From contig NZ_PYOO01000003.1 in NCBI RefSeq assembly GCF_003026395.1, positions 124,001 through 188,000 of the forward strand: a stretch of DNA of 64,000 bases. The letters are read 5' to 3'. The notes below the pieces were generated by a model. The model saw nothing but the letters and a program-made list of their open reading frames with translations. It had not been told where the DNA came from and did no database searches. Position 1 is the first letter of the stretch. Every line of letters begins with the position of its first letter. This document shows, in pieces, positions 42,562 through 51,706 of this stretch. The stretch is from Photobacterium iliopiscarium. Lineage in GTDB: Bacteria; Pseudomonadota; Gammaproteobacteria; Enterobacterales; Vibrionaceae. Made by a program: the position numbers and the translations under genes.

Positions 42562-44155
42562 ATTAGAACAACATATTTTTAAAAAAAATGATTCAAAATG
42601 GACATTTAATCACTTCTATCGTGGAAATAAAACATTTAAAAAAATAATTGTTATTTTGTTTAACTTGTTGATATTGATAACTTTAGTTAGTGCTAGTGTC
42701 CGTAATGACATCCATGATACGCAGTTATACGTGCAAGAAAATTTAAATCAAATAAAAAATGCGATGGATATACTAGCATACCGTAATCAGCGTTATGCCA
42801 GTACAGTAACAAAAACAATTAATGACTTAAAAAATCAAAATTTGCGACCTTTAGTCACCATTCATTACTATCCAAAATTAAAAGAATTTGGCTTCAATCG
42901 TGGTATCTATCCCAATAATCTTCTTAACGGCACTCTGCTTGGGCCAGGAAAACCAAATAAGCGTATTCAAAACGAAACCCACATTTTTGCGATACTTGAT
43001 GATTTATGGACAGAACAGCAACGTCATACAATCACCTATAATTACTATTATATTTCTCATGCTTTAAAATATTTTTATTTGTCATCAAAATCAAATGCTA
43101 TCAATTTTAATGCCACAAGAGAGTTTTTTTCATCGCCAAAATATAAAGATCGACATTCAACCTCGCAGTTTGATGCGTCATTATATAAAGGCTTTCATTA
43201 TACTGCGCCTTATCTTGATATTTTCTCTAAAAAAATGGTAATTACAATTAAATCACCCGTTTATAATAAAGATCAGATCGTCGGTGATATTGGCGTTGAT
43301 ATTCCAGTTAAATCATTATTTCAATCTATTACTTTACCTAATAAATTGAAATCCGCATTAAATCTATATCTTTATGATATTAGTAACAAAAAAAGAATTA
43401 ATATTTATACTGGTTATAATAATAATCTCTTACCATCAGTAGAGATATATACCCGTTTAAGTGACAATATACTTATACATGCTAATATTTCAGCCGCATT
43501 TTTTATCTCTTCTGCAATCCAAATTTTAATGTTGGGATTGCTGCTTTTAATTATGCTTAATTATATGAATGCAACATTAAGAAAATATAAAGATCAAAAG
43601 CAATATTACCAATTAGAAGCATATACCGATCAATTAACAGGATTATTCAACCGTCGAGTACTTGATACTGTTATACAAAAAACGCTAGAAGAGACGAGAA
43701 AAACCGATCAAACAATATCAATGATTGTTTTTGATGCCAATGATTTTAAAACAATTAATGACACTTATGGGCATGATATTGGTGACTTAGCATTAAAACA
43801 TATCTCATCAACCATCAGTGATATGACACGAGATAGTGATATTTGTATTCGACTCGGTGGTGATGAATTTTGTATTGTTTTACCCAATGCCGATTTAGAA
43901 CAAGCATTATTAATGGCAGATCGCTTAGAGTTAGCTATTTTTAGTGGCTATTTTTGTCATTATCATATAAAAGTAGCGATTTCTACTGGCTGTACCGTGA
44001 TTAAAGCTAATGAAAATTTACATGATGCCTTGATACGAGCGGATAAAACGTTGTATGAAAATAAAAAAAATAAAGCCGAAAACAGAAAAATGCTTCAACA
44101 ACAATTGAACAATTCTGTGTTTAAATCTCCGCCCTCTTTTCCGAAAAAAGAGTAG
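42554..44155 (+). CDS. Cache-GGDEF protein, probable diguanylate cyclase
   Basis: Membrane diguanylate cyclase, 533 residues. Helix about 30-50, a long periplasmic sensor with dCache character (FHYTAPYLDIFSKKMVITIK and GDIGVDIPVKSL), a second helix about 315-335, then the GGDEF domain starting LTGLFNRRVLDTVIQ. The active-site motif is the canonical GGDEF (435-439), and an inhibitory I-site RDSD (426-429) lies exactly five residues before it, so product inhibition is expected. It overlaps the EAL gene by 8 bases, giving a make/break pair in one transcript. Base composition is more AT-rich than that of the neighbours. The signal sensed is unknown. Confidence 0.9.
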   Translation: MSKLEQHIFKKNDSKWTFNHFYRGNKTFKKIIVILFNLLILITLVSASVRNDIHDTQLYVQENLNQIKNAMDILAYRNQRYASTVTKTINDLKNQNLRPLVTIHYYPKLKEFGFNRGIYPNNLLNGTLLGPGKPNKRIQNETHIFAILDDLWTEQQRHTITYNYYYISHALKYFYLSSKSNAINFNATREFFSSPKYKDRHSTSQFDASLYKGFHYTAPYLDIFSKKMVITIKSPVYNKDQIVGDIGVDIPVKSLFQSITLPNKLKSALNLYLYDISNKKRINIYTGYNNNLLPSVEIYTRLSDNILIHANISAAFFISSAIQILMLGLLLLIMLNYMNATLRKYKDQKQYYQLEAYTDQLTGLFNRRVLDTVIQKTLEETRKTDQTISMIVFDANDFKTINDTYGHDIGDLALKHISSTISDMTRDSDICIRLGGDEFCIVLPNADLEQALLMADRLELAIFSGYFCHYHIKVAISTGCTVIKANENLHDALIRADKTLYENKKNKAENRKMLQQQLNNSVFKSPPSFPKKE

Positions 44156-44188
44156 CGCTCAATACCTTATTTATATTGAGCGTTATTA
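44156..44188. terminator. Hairpin between the GGDEF gene and oppF (convergent)
   Basis: Perfect 9-bp stem CGCTCAATA / TATTGAGCG with a 9-base loop, then TTATTAAT. Convergent stops on both sides suggest a shared terminator. Confidence 0.65.
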
Positions 44189-44198
44189 ATATTCATCA

Positions 44199-45185
44199 CT
44201 ACACTTGTAAACATGAAACCGCATGTTGGTAGGTACCCACTAACTCAGGCTTTTGATCTGCACAACTAGCAACCGCTTTGGGGCAACGGGTACGGAAAAC
44301 ACAGCCTGATGGTGGATTCATCGGTGATGGTAAATCCCCCTCTAACAGTTCAATCTGCTTATTACGTTCTAACTTAGGATCAGGAATAGGTACTGCTGAC
44401 ATTAATGCTTTGGTATAAGGATGCTGAGGATTAGCAAATAATGTTTTACTGTCCCCCATCTCAACAGCATGACCTAAATACATCACCAAAACTCTATCGG
44501 AAATATGTTTAACAACCGACAGGTCATGGGCGATAAAGATTAAACTTAACCCCATTTCTTTTTGTAATGATTTAAGTAAATTCACCACCTGTGCTTGAAT
44601 GGATACATCCAATGCTGAAACCGGCTCATCACAAATAATCATCTTTGGCTTTAAAATCAATGCGCGCGCAATACCTATTCGTTGACATTGTCCGCCAGAA
44701 AATTCATGAGGATAGCGATTGATTACATTCGGTAATAACCCCACCTTAATCATCATCGCCTGTACTTGTTGTTTTACTTCTTCGCCTGATAATTGGCTGT
44801 AAAATGCTTTTAATGGCTCAGCAATAATCTCGCCCACTGTCATACGTGGATTTAATGAGGCTAATGGATCTTGAAAAATCATTTGGATCTGTTTGCGATT
44901 TTCACGTAAAGCGCGATGGTTAAGTTTAGTCAGATCTTGCCCTAGCCAAACGACATTACCTTCAGTCGCTTCTACTAAGCCAATAATGGCACGTGCAAAC
45001 GTCGATTTACCACAACCCGATTCACCAACAACGCCTAAGGTTTCACCTTCATAAACACACACATTAATGCCATCAACTGCTTTTAATTTTATTGGTTGTT
45101 TCCAAGGCCATGCCGATTTAGACGCAATATTAAAATGGACTTTAAGATTAGTAATATCCAATAATAATTTCTTTTCTGTCTTCAT
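44199..45185 (-). CDS. oppF: Oligopeptide ABC transporter ATP-binding protein OppF
   Basis: Second ATPase of the Opp peptide importer, 328 residues. Walker A GESGCGKSTFARAIIGL, the signature FSGGQCQRIGIARALIL, Walker B MIICDEPVSALDVSIQAQV and the switch His in IFIAHDLSVV. The C-terminal PSGCVFRTRCPKA cysteine segment is the oligopeptide-family extension, which carries an iron-sulfur site in some homologues. Its ATG overlaps the oppD stop by 4 bases (ATGA). It is the last gene of oppABCDF. Confidence 0.94.
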   Translation of the reverse strand: MKTEKKLLLDITNLKVHFNIASKSAWPWKQPIKLKAVDGINVCVYEGETLGVVGESGCGKSTFARAIIGLVEATEGNVVWLGQDLTKLNHRALRENRKQIQMIFQDPLASLNPRMTVGEIIAEPLKAFYSQLSGEEVKQQVQAMMIKVGLLPNVINRYPHEFSGGQCQRIGIARALILKPKMIICDEPVSALDVSIQAQVVNLLKSLQKEMGLSLIFIAHDLSVVKHISDRVLVMYLGHAVEMGDSKTLFANPQHPYTKALMSAVPIPDPKLERNKQIELLEGDLPSPMNPPSGCVFRTRCPKAVASCADQKPELVGTYQHAVSCLQV

Positions 45186-46150
45186 GACTGTGCTCCCATG
45201 TCAGCAAAACAAGCACGTAATCTATCGTGTGCAAATGGCATTAATAGCGGTGATTCTTGCTTACAACGCGGTAATACACGATGACAACGCTCTTGATATG
45301 GACATCCAACAGGTAAACATAATAAGTTAGGTGGATTACCTGGGATCGTCGGTAAATCTTCACCTTCCGTATCTAAACGCGGAATCGCACGTAACAAGCC
45401 TTCAGTATATGGATGACTCGGACGGTAAAAAATATCATTGATATCACCATATTCCATCGTCCGTCCTGCATACATCACCAGCACTTTGTCACAACTGCCA
45501 GCGACCACACCAAGATCATGGGTGATCATAATGATCGACGTATTAAAATCTGATTTAAGATCGTTTAATAACGTCATGATCTGAGCTTGTACCGTTACAT
45601 CAAGGGCTGTTGTCGGCTCATCAGCAATCAATAATTTAGGGCGACATAATAACGCCATCGCAATCATAACCCGTTGGCGCATACCACCTGAAAACTCATG
45701 GGGGTACATTGCCATACGTTGACGAGCTTCTGGAATTTTAACCGCATCTAACATTCTTACTGATTCTTCAAACGCTTGAGATCGACTCATGCCTTTGTGT
45801 AACATCAGCACTTCCATCAGTTGCTCACTGACTTTCATATACGGGTTTAGTGACGTCATTGGATCTTGAAAAATCATTGCTATTTGTTCAGCACGAATAC
45901 GATTTAATTCTTTTTCAGATAAATTTAAAATCTCTCGGCCTTCAAATTTAGCGCTGCCACTAATAATGCCGTTTTTCGCTAAGAGGCCCATAATTGCAAA
46001 TACGGTTTGGCTTTTTCCTGAACCCGATTCACCAACAATGCCTAAGGTTTGACCTTGCTCTAACGAAAAATTCAAATCATTTACCGCAGTAACATTGCCA
46101 TCAGGCGTGGTGAATTCAACGCGTAAGTCTTTAATTTCTAACAAACTCAT
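45182..46150 (-). CDS. oppD: Oligopeptide ABC transporter ATP-binding protein OppD
   Basis: First ATPase of the importer, 322 residues. GESGSGKSQTVFAIMGLL (Walker A), FSGGMRQRVMIAMALLC (signature), LLIADEPTTALDVTVQAQI (Walker B), IMITHDLGVVAGSC (switch), and the cysteine-bearing tail LLCLPVGCPYQERCHRVLPR. AAGGAAG precedes ATG 46150. A 148-base gap separates it from oppC, longer than elsewhere in the operon, and no terminator is evident there. Confidence 0.94.
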   Translation of the reverse strand: MSLLEIKDLRVEFTTPDGNVTAVNDLNFSLEQGQTLGIVGESGSGKSQTVFAIMGLLAKNGIISGSAKFEGREILNLSEKELNRIRAEQIAMIFQDPMTSLNPYMKVSEQLMEVLMLHKGMSRSQAFEESVRMLDAVKIPEARQRMAMYPHEFSGGMRQRVMIAMALLCRPKLLIADEPTTALDVTVQAQIMTLLNDLKSDFNTSIIMITHDLGVVAGSCDKVLVMYAGRTMEYGDINDIFYRPSHPYTEGLLRAIPRLDTEGEDLPTIPGNPPNLLCLPVGCPYQERCHRVLPRCKQESPLLMPFAHDRLRACFADMGAQS

Positions 46151-46298
46151 ACTACTTCCTTGTTATCAACCATAAGCACCGTACATTCGCTTCGGTTATT
46201 ATTTATTGTCCCGTGGATGCTGCCGACCTTTTTATTCGCTTCACAGTAACAGTCCAATCACTGCCCCTATGATTAATAAAAGAGGTCGCTACTTATTT

Positions 46299-47213
46299 TT
46301 ACCTATCTTTAGGATCTAACGCATCACGTAAACCATCACCGACATAGTTAAAACAAAACAAGGTGATCATCATAAAACCAGCTGGAAATAATAACTGCCA
46401 AATAGCCACTTCCATCGTTTGTGAGCCTTCATTCAATAATGCGCCCCAACTGGTCATCGGCTCTTGCACACCAAGCCCAAGGAAACTTAGAAACGATTCA
46501 GTTAATATCATAGCAGGCACTAACAAGGTTGAATAAACAGCTACAATACCTAACACGTTCGGCACAATATGACGGGTAATGATCCGCCAACGACTAACAC
46601 CACAAACATGTGCGGCTTCAATGAACTCTTTACCTCGTAAAGACAAGGTTTGACCGCGAACAATACGTGCCATATCCAGCCAAGAAATAGCCCCGATAGC
46701 GATAAAGATCAGCATGATATTACGACCAAAAAAGGTCACTAATACGATCACAAAAAACATAAATGGAATCGAATACAGAATTTCTAATATCCGCATCATC
46801 ACTCGATCCGTTTTACCGCCAATAAAACCAGAAGCAGCACCATAAAGTGTGCCAATCACCACCGCAACTAAAGCACCTAATAATCCCACCATCAGTGAAA
46901 TACGACCACCGACTAAAGTGCGCGTATAAAGATCACGCCCCAGACTATCAGTACCAAAGAAATGACCTTCAGCACCTAATGATGGCGCGGCATGTAACGC
47001 GTACCAATCAGTATCATCAAAGGCATATTGACTCACCATGGGTCCAAAAATCACGGCAAGAGAAATCAGTCCAAGAATAACAAGTGACACCATTGCCGCC
47101 TTATTACGAAAGAAACGTGAGCGCGCATCTTGCCATAAGCTACGGCCTTCTATTTCAAGGTTTTCTGAAAATTTCTCCAGCGCGTCGATATTATCTTTTT
47201 TTGTTAAAATCAT
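46299..47213 (-). CDS. oppC: Oligopeptide ABC transporter permease OppC
   Basis: Inner-membrane permease, 304 residues. A cytoplasmic N-terminus with SLWQDARSRFFRNKAAMVSL leads into the first helix. Five more helices follow. The coupling EAA loop is EFIEAAHVCGVSRWRIITRH, and the end is SFLSFLGLGVQEPMTSWGAL, typical of OppC/DppC. It lies 13 bases behind oppB. Confidence 0.95.
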   Translation of the reverse strand: MILTKKDNIDALEKFSENLEIEGRSLWQDARSRFFRNKAAMVSLVILGLISLAVIFGPMVSQYAFDDTDWYALHAAPSLGAEGHFFGTDSLGRDLYTRTLVGGRISLMVGLLGALVAVVIGTLYGAASGFIGGKTDRVMMRILEILYSIPFMFFVIVLVTFFGRNIMLIFIAIGAISWLDMARIVRGQTLSLRGKEFIEAAHVCGVSRWRIITRHIVPNVLGIVAVYSTLLVPAMILTESFLSFLGLGVQEPMTSWGALLNEGSQTMEVAIWQLLFPAGFMMITLFCFNYVGDGLRDALDPKDR

Positions 47214-47226
47214 AATGGTCAGCCTC

Positions 47227-48147
47227 TTAATAGCGAATTTTAGGATCGATCATCGCTAACACAATATCGACAATGGCATTGAAGATAATCGTTAATGAAC
47301 CAATCAAAATCGTAATACCAAGCACTAACGAGTAATCACGATTAAAGGCGGCATTAACAAACAACTTACCAATACCGGGCAAACCAAAAATAGTTTCAAT
47401 CACAACCGAGCCGGTAATAATGCCGACAAAAGCAGGTCCCATGTATGACACCACGGGTAATAAGGCTGGGCGCAACGCGTGTTTTAAAACGATATGTCGG
47501 TAACTCAATCCCTTAGCACGAGCGGTACGAATAAAGTTACTGTTTAGCGTTTCAATCATACTGCCACGAGTGATACGCGCGAAAGTCGCTACATACAATA
47601 AAGCCATGCCTAACATTGGCAGAATAACAAACTTGAACGACCCGTCTTGCCAACCACCAGCAGGTAACCACTGTAAATTAATGGCAAAGATATAAATCAA
47701 TACCGGAGCGAGAATAAAGGAAGGCATCACCACCCCCGCCATCGCGGTCGACATAATAGTGTAATCAAGCCACGTGTTCTGTTTTAACGCAGCAAGAGTG
47801 CCAACGGATACCCCCATGACCAATGCAAAAATAAAGGCAAAAAAACCTATTTTTGCTGATACAGGTAACGCTTTAGACACTAATTCATTAACTGTGAAAT
47901 CTTTATATTTAAATGAAGGACCAAAATCCCCTTGAACAATATTACTTAAATAGGTGGTGTATTGATCAAACACAGGTTTATCTAAACCATATTTAGCTTC
48001 AATATTAGCGAGAACTTCTGGCGGTAAAGGGCGATCTGACGTAAAGGGATTACCAGGAGCGAAGCGCATTAAAAAAAATGAGATGGTGATCAATACCAAC
48101 AATGTCGGTATCGCTTCAAAAATCCTTTTAGCAATGAATTTAATCAT
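47227..48147 (-). CDS. oppB: Oligopeptide ABC transporter permease OppB
   Basis: Partner permease, 306 residues with six helices. It starts with MIKFIAKRIFEAIPTLLVLI and has the conserved FMRFAPGNPFTSDRPLPPEV segment before the periplasmic loop. The EAA loop is NFIRTARAKGLSYRHIVLKH. Together with OppC it forms the channel for peptides delivered by OppA. A hairpin lies between oppA and this gene. Confidence 0.95.
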   Translation of the reverse strand: MIKFIAKRIFEAIPTLLVLITISFFLMRFAPGNPFTSDRPLPPEVLANIEAKYGLDKPVFDQYTTYLSNIVQGDFGPSFKYKDFTVNELVSKALPVSAKIGFFAFIFALVMGVSVGTLAALKQNTWLDYTIMSTAMAGVVMPSFILAPVLIYIFAINLQWLPAGGWQDGSFKFVILPMLGMALLYVATFARITRGSMIETLNSNFIRTARAKGLSYRHIVLKHALRPALLPVVSYMGPAFVGIITGSVVIETIFGLPGIGKLFVNAAFNRDYSLVLGITILIGSLTIIFNAIVDIVLAMIDPKIRY

Positions 48148-48180
48148 ATTAAAGCTACCGTATTAATTGTGCACGCGAGG

Positions 48181-48204
48181 GCTGCCTTCAGTATCAAAGG
48201 CAGC
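48181..48204 (-). promoter_or_regulatory. Intercistronic hairpin between oppA and oppB
   Basis: Perfect 8-bp stem GCTGCCTT / AAGGCAGC with an 8-base loop and no T-run. Such hairpins often protect the abundant binding-protein part of an ABC operon message from 3' decay. That role is inferred. Confidence 0.6.
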
Positions 48205-48224
48205 TAATGATTATACTGGCAAGA

Positions 48225-49856
48225 TTATTTAGCGATGAAATACAGATCTTTAGAATAGACGTTGTCTTCTGCATTTTTCATAGGATAGCCACCTAATTGT
48301 GGATTCACTAAACGGGCATTTACGTAGTGATAAATAGGCATAATCGGCATATCTTGCGCTAAACTTGCTTCTGCACGTTTATAATCTGCTGCACGCTCAG
48401 CCGCTGTAGGGGCAAGAATGGCATCATCAATCGCTTTGTCATAATCAACACTGGCATATTTAGGGTAATTCTGTGAGTGACCAGTACGCATAATCGCTAA
48501 GAAGGTTGAGGCTTCATTATAATCACCACACCAACCGGCACGAGAGACATCAAAGTTACCTTGGCGTTTACTGTCTAAATAACTTTTCCACTCTTGGTTT
48601 TCAAGTTGAGCTTCAACACCCAATCCTTTTTTCCACATTGATGCAATCGCAACGGCAATCTTTTTATGGTTCTCAGAAGTGTTATATAACACTTTAAATG
48701 TCAGTGGATTATTCTGGTTATACCCTGCGGCTTCTAATAATGCTTTGGCTTTTTCTAAACGTTGTTTTTGATTTAATTTAGCGTAATCCGGCATCTCAAC
48801 ATCAAGACCGTTAGTTGCTAATGGGGTAAAGTTATACGCGGGCGTTTCACCTTTACCCACGATAAATTTCGCCAATACATCACGGTCAATGGCGTAGGAT
48901 AATGCTTTACGTACATCGCCATTATCAAACGGCTTACGTGCGGTATTAAACTCATAATAATAAGAGCATAAATAAGGGGTTACTTTGACATCTTGCGGAT
49001 AATCTTTGGTTAAACGCTTGAAATGCTCATTGGGCATTTCATACGTCATGTCCACTTCACCCGCAAGAAAACGATTCATGGCAGCAACTTGGTTTTCAAT
49101 CGGTAAAAATGTTACTTGGTTAATTACCGTCTCTTTATTATTCCAATAATTATTATTACGGGTTAATACAATACGTTCATTAACAACCCACTGATCCAAT
49201 TGATAAGCACCATTGGAAACGTAATTGCCCACTTTCGTCCACTGATCACCAAATTTTTCAACGGCATTTTTATTAACCGGCTTCATTGAGGTGTGCACTA
49301 GCATTGACGCAAAATACGACAATGGCTTATCTAACGTTACTTTTAATGTATGAGCATCAACGGCTTCAACACCTAATGTTGCTGGTGATTTCTTACCCGC
49401 AATAATATCTGTCGCATTTGCCATTGTCGTCATATCAAGATAAGACGCATAAGGAGAGGCGGTTTTAGGATCAGCAAGACGACGCCATGTATAAACAAAA
49501 TCATCGGCAGTGACAGGATCGCCATTTGACCATTTAGCATCGTCGCGTAGCTCAAAAATCCATGTTTTATTATCGGTTGTCTGCCATGATTTTGCGACGC
49601 CAGCAACCAGATTACCATCGGCATCTTGATTGACTAAGCCTTCAAGTAAATCACGAATAACATTAGATTCAGGTACACCCGATACTTTTTGAGGATCAAG
49701 AGATTCAGGTTCAGTGCCATTCGCACGGACTAATTCTTGAGTATTTGCGAGTTTAATTTCCGTAGGAACTTGTGCTGCAAAAATTGAAAAAGAAGGAAGG
49801 GCGACAACAATACCAGCACCAAGTAACAAAGCTTGGGTAATTTTATTCTTATACAT
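48225..49856 (-). CDS. oppA: Periplasmic oligopeptide-binding protein OppA
   Basis: Captures peptides in the periplasm for OppBCDF. 543 residues with a signal peptide (cleaved after a site near SIFAA). It follows E. coli OppA closely: LVRANGTEPESLDPQKVSGV near the start, NGDPVTADDFVYTWRRLADP, NGAYQLDQWVVNERIVLTRN and AGWCGDYNEASTFLAIM. GGAG lies eight bases before ATG 49856. As first gene of the operon it is probably the most expressed. It may also bind signal peptides or cell-wall peptides; specificity is not determined. Confidence 0.95.
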   Translation of the reverse strand: MYKNKITQALLLGAGIVVALPSFSIFAAQVPTEIKLANTQELVRANGTEPESLDPQKVSGVPESNVIRDLLEGLVNQDADGNLVAGVAKSWQTTDNKTWIFELRDDAKWSNGDPVTADDFVYTWRRLADPKTASPYASYLDMTTMANATDIIAGKKSPATLGVEAVDAHTLKVTLDKPLSYFASMLVHTSMKPVNKNAVEKFGDQWTKVGNYVSNGAYQLDQWVVNERIVLTRNNNYWNNKETVINQVTFLPIENQVAAMNRFLAGEVDMTYEMPNEHFKRLTKDYPQDVKVTPYLCSYYYEFNTARKPFDNGDVRKALSYAIDRDVLAKFIVGKGETPAYNFTPLATNGLDVEMPDYAKLNQKQRLEKAKALLEAAGYNQNNPLTFKVLYNTSENHKKIAVAIASMWKKGLGVEAQLENQEWKSYLDSKRQGNFDVSRAGWCGDYNEASTFLAIMRTGHSQNYPKYASVDYDKAIDDAILAPTAAERAADYKRAEASLAQDMPIMPIYHYVNARLVNPQLGGYPMKNAEDNVYSKDLYFIAK

Positions 49857-50257
49857 GTATTAACTCCAATACATCAATTTATAACGTCCATGACATTTTC
49901 AGTTGGTCATATTACTTAATGACAAAATAGTTATTCTCAATCCTAAACAACAACTAGCAAACCGAAGAATTATCTAAAACATTAACAGGAGTTATATTAA
50001 TTTGCCACAAACAGACAAATGAAACACATTAACAACCAAACATTTGCTTAACAACCGCCACAATCAACTAGACCTACATCACATTTCTAGGTTTTTACAC
50101 CTATTATTGGTAAGGTTAAAGCCATTAATATTATCAAAAACCGTTAATCACCCCCTTTTTGTGGTTATAATTTACACAGTTACTCTAAATCAGAATATAA
50201 AACTAATAAAATGGCTAATAACCCATCATAAAACAAACAAGAACATGGTAAATAAGA
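49857..50257. other. Intergenic stretch upstream of oppA
   Basis: AT-rich and should hold the oppA promoter and an untranslated leader. A 79-codon plus-strand frame (50044-50283) runs through a terminator and lacks a ribosome-binding site, so it is not supported. Confidence 0.45.
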
Positions 50258-50260
50258 CAC

Positions 50261-50288
50261 AAAAAAAGGCACTACCTAAGTAATGCCT
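50261..50288 (-). terminator. Terminator of the small minus-strand gene
   Basis: AAAGGCA and TGCCTTT arms with an inner TAC/GTA pair. On the minus strand the stem runs into seven T. It starts about 25 bases behind the stop of the 55-codon gene. Confidence 0.85.
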
Positions 50289-50312
50289 TTCTATAAAAAT
50301 ACCGCATAGTCT

Positions 50313-50480
50313 TTACTTATTTTCACTGTCTAATTTAATTAATTGCTTGTCTTGACCCACTGCCTGCTCTTTCTGTTCAAGCAACAGCTGTTCTTGATTA
50401 CCATCATCATGGTGATTATCATTAACGCCAATATCAGCCATCATCTGTTTGACTCTTTTGCAAGACATACGTTTATGCAT
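50313..50480 (-). CDS. Small hydrophilic protein, unknown function
   Basis: 55 residues from ATG 50480, starting MHKRMSCKRVKQMMADIG and continuing into a His/Asp/Gln-rich tail with NDNHHDDGNQEQ. No membrane segment or known motif is seen. The ATG is preceded nine bases upstream by GGAG; an in-frame ATG at 50495 lacks such a site. A strong terminator follows on the same strand, which supports a real short transcript. I do not recognise a family. It is not in an operon with oppA, which starts 456 bases further along on the same strand. Confidence 0.55.
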   Translation of the reverse strand: MHKRMSCKRVKQMMADIGVNDNHHDDGNQEQLLLEQKEQAVGQDKQLIKLDSENK

Positions 50481-50711
50481 TGTTAACCACTCCATTGTTA
50501 AATGATGCCAGTAGACCTTTACGACGACTTTAACTACTTGGTCTTATACCAACTAAAATAATATCTTTTTTATCTCCACCTTTTAAATATGGCACATAAA
50601 CCACAACCTCACCAAAAATTCACCAAACAACACTTATTAATAACAAAAAGTAATTAAAAAAATAACAGATAGATTATTTTAGAAAACAACATCATAAGCT
50701 GGTAAGGATCC

Positions 50712-50717
50712 TATAAT
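50712..50717 (+). promoter_or_regulatory. Candidate -10 element upstream of the 34-codon frame
   Basis: Perfect TATAAT on the plus strand; the matching -35 position is weak. It would give a transcript of about 270 bases ending at the 50974 hairpin. Confidence 0.35.
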
Positions 50718-50827
50718 TTAGCGAATAAGCCCGCTACTATTTAGCCACTAAGAAATATATCCTGTACCTACGCCAATTTCTTAGTAATACCTCTGTCATT
50801 TCATACTGTGAGAATAAGAGTAAAATT

Positions 50828-50932
50828 ATGAGACCTACAGGCTGCATTTCACGACCAAGTCCATCCCGTTTTCGCACAAGTTATGTTCCAACAACGACTG
50901 CAAATCGAGATAAGAATAAAAATAAAAAATAG
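50828..50932 (+). CDS. Possible 34-residue micro-protein
   Basis: ATG to TAG frame reading MRPTGCISRPSPSRFRTSYV followed by PTTTANRDKNKNKK. It is Arg/Ser/Pro-rich at the front and Lys/Asn-rich at the end, with no membrane helix. AAGAG lies seven bases before the ATG. A strong terminator begins 42 bases after the stop, and a TATAAT box lies about 110 bases upstream, so a short monocistronic message, or an RNA with a coding part, is plausible. No family is recognised and chance cannot be excluded. Confidence 0.35.
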   Translation: MRPTGCISRPSPSRFRTSYVPTTTANRDKNKNKK

Positions 50933-50966
50933 TCTTTATCGTTAATACTTACCAATCAAAAAGCAT

Positions 50967-50998
50967 AAAAAAAGGAGCTAAAATTAGCTCCTTTTTTA
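50967..50998. terminator. Bidirectional terminator between the micro-ORF and moaE
   Basis: GGAGCTAA / TTAGCTCC stem flanked by seven A and six T, so it works in both directions. It ends 21 bases from the moaE stop. Confidence 0.9.
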
Positions 50999-51018
50999 TA
51001 TGAATCAGATTATTGGAA

Positions 51019-51459
51019 TTACCATCTATCTGCGGCAGAATTATCAGTTTCGCGTGCATCAACCCAGCGACTCTCTACTGGAGTTTGTTCTTTTTTCCAA
51101 AATGGCGCTTTGGTTTTCAAGTAATCCATAATAAATTCACAGGCTTCAAATGCCGCACCACGGTGAGCACTTGTAACACCAACAAAAACGATTTGATCAC
51201 CTAACTCTAAATCACCTACACGGTGGATCACACGTGTTTGTAATAATGGCCAACGACTACGCGCTTCCACTATAATTTCTTGAAGTGCTTTTTCTGTCAT
51301 TCCTGGGTAGTGTTCTAATGAAAGCCCAGTAACAACATCACCTTGGTTAAAATCACGTACTTTACCAATAAACGTGACGACGGCTCCCGCTTCATTACCT
51401 TCAGCAAGTTTAGCGTATTCATCAGCAACAGAAAAATCATCGTGTTGTACTGAAATCAT
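51019..51459 (-). CDS. moaE: Molybdopterin synthase catalytic subunit MoaE
   Basis: Transfers sulfur from MoaD to precursor Z (cPMP), forming molybdopterin. 146 residues from ATG 51459, giving a start (MISVQHDDFSVADEYAKLAE) that aligns with E. coli MoaE; a longer frame into moaD is not needed. Conserved LEHYPGMTEKALQEI, RVIHRVGDLELGDQIVFVGV and MDYLKTKAPFWKKE with the catalytic lysines. It begins one base after the moaD stop. Confidence 0.97.
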   Translation of the reverse strand: MISVQHDDFSVADEYAKLAEGNEAGAVVTFIGKVRDFNQGDVVTGLSLEHYPGMTEKALQEIIVEARSRWPLLQTRVIHRVGDLELGDQIVFVGVTSAHRGAAFEACEFIMDYLKTKAPFWKKEQTPVESRWVDARETDNSAADRW

Positions 51460-51460
51460 A

Positions 51461-51706
51461 TTAACCCCCAGTGACGGGTGGAAAGAAAGCGACTTCATCA
51501 CCATCTTTAAGCACAGTATCTAATCGACAAATTGTTTGATTAACGGCAACCAACAATTTACCTGACTCTAATGCTAACTGCCATTTATCACCACGGCTTA
51601 ACAAGGCTTGACGTAAATCATCTGCCGTTGCAAATTCCGCAGCAACTTCAATTTTATCAACACCCACTAACTCTTTAATTTGAGCGAAAAACAATACATT
51701 AATCAT
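51461..51706 (-). CDS. moaD: Molybdopterin synthase sulfur carrier subunit MoaD
   Basis: Ubiquitin-fold protein whose C-terminal Gly-Gly is thiocarboxylated to carry sulfur. 81 residues ending FFPPVTGG, with the required GG at the very end. The start [20 protein letters not shown] is typical. The ATG overlaps the moaC stop by 4 bases (ATGA), so translation is coupled. Confidence 0.97.
   Translation of the reverse strand: MINVLFFAQIKELVGVDKIEVAAEFATADDLRQALLSRGDKWQLALESGKLLVAVNQTICRLDTVLKDGDEVAFFPPVTGG

Noticed and set aside
50044..50283. 79-codon plus-strand frame upstream of oppA
   Set aside because: Ends inside the terminator of the opposite small gene, no ribosome-binding site, skewed composition.
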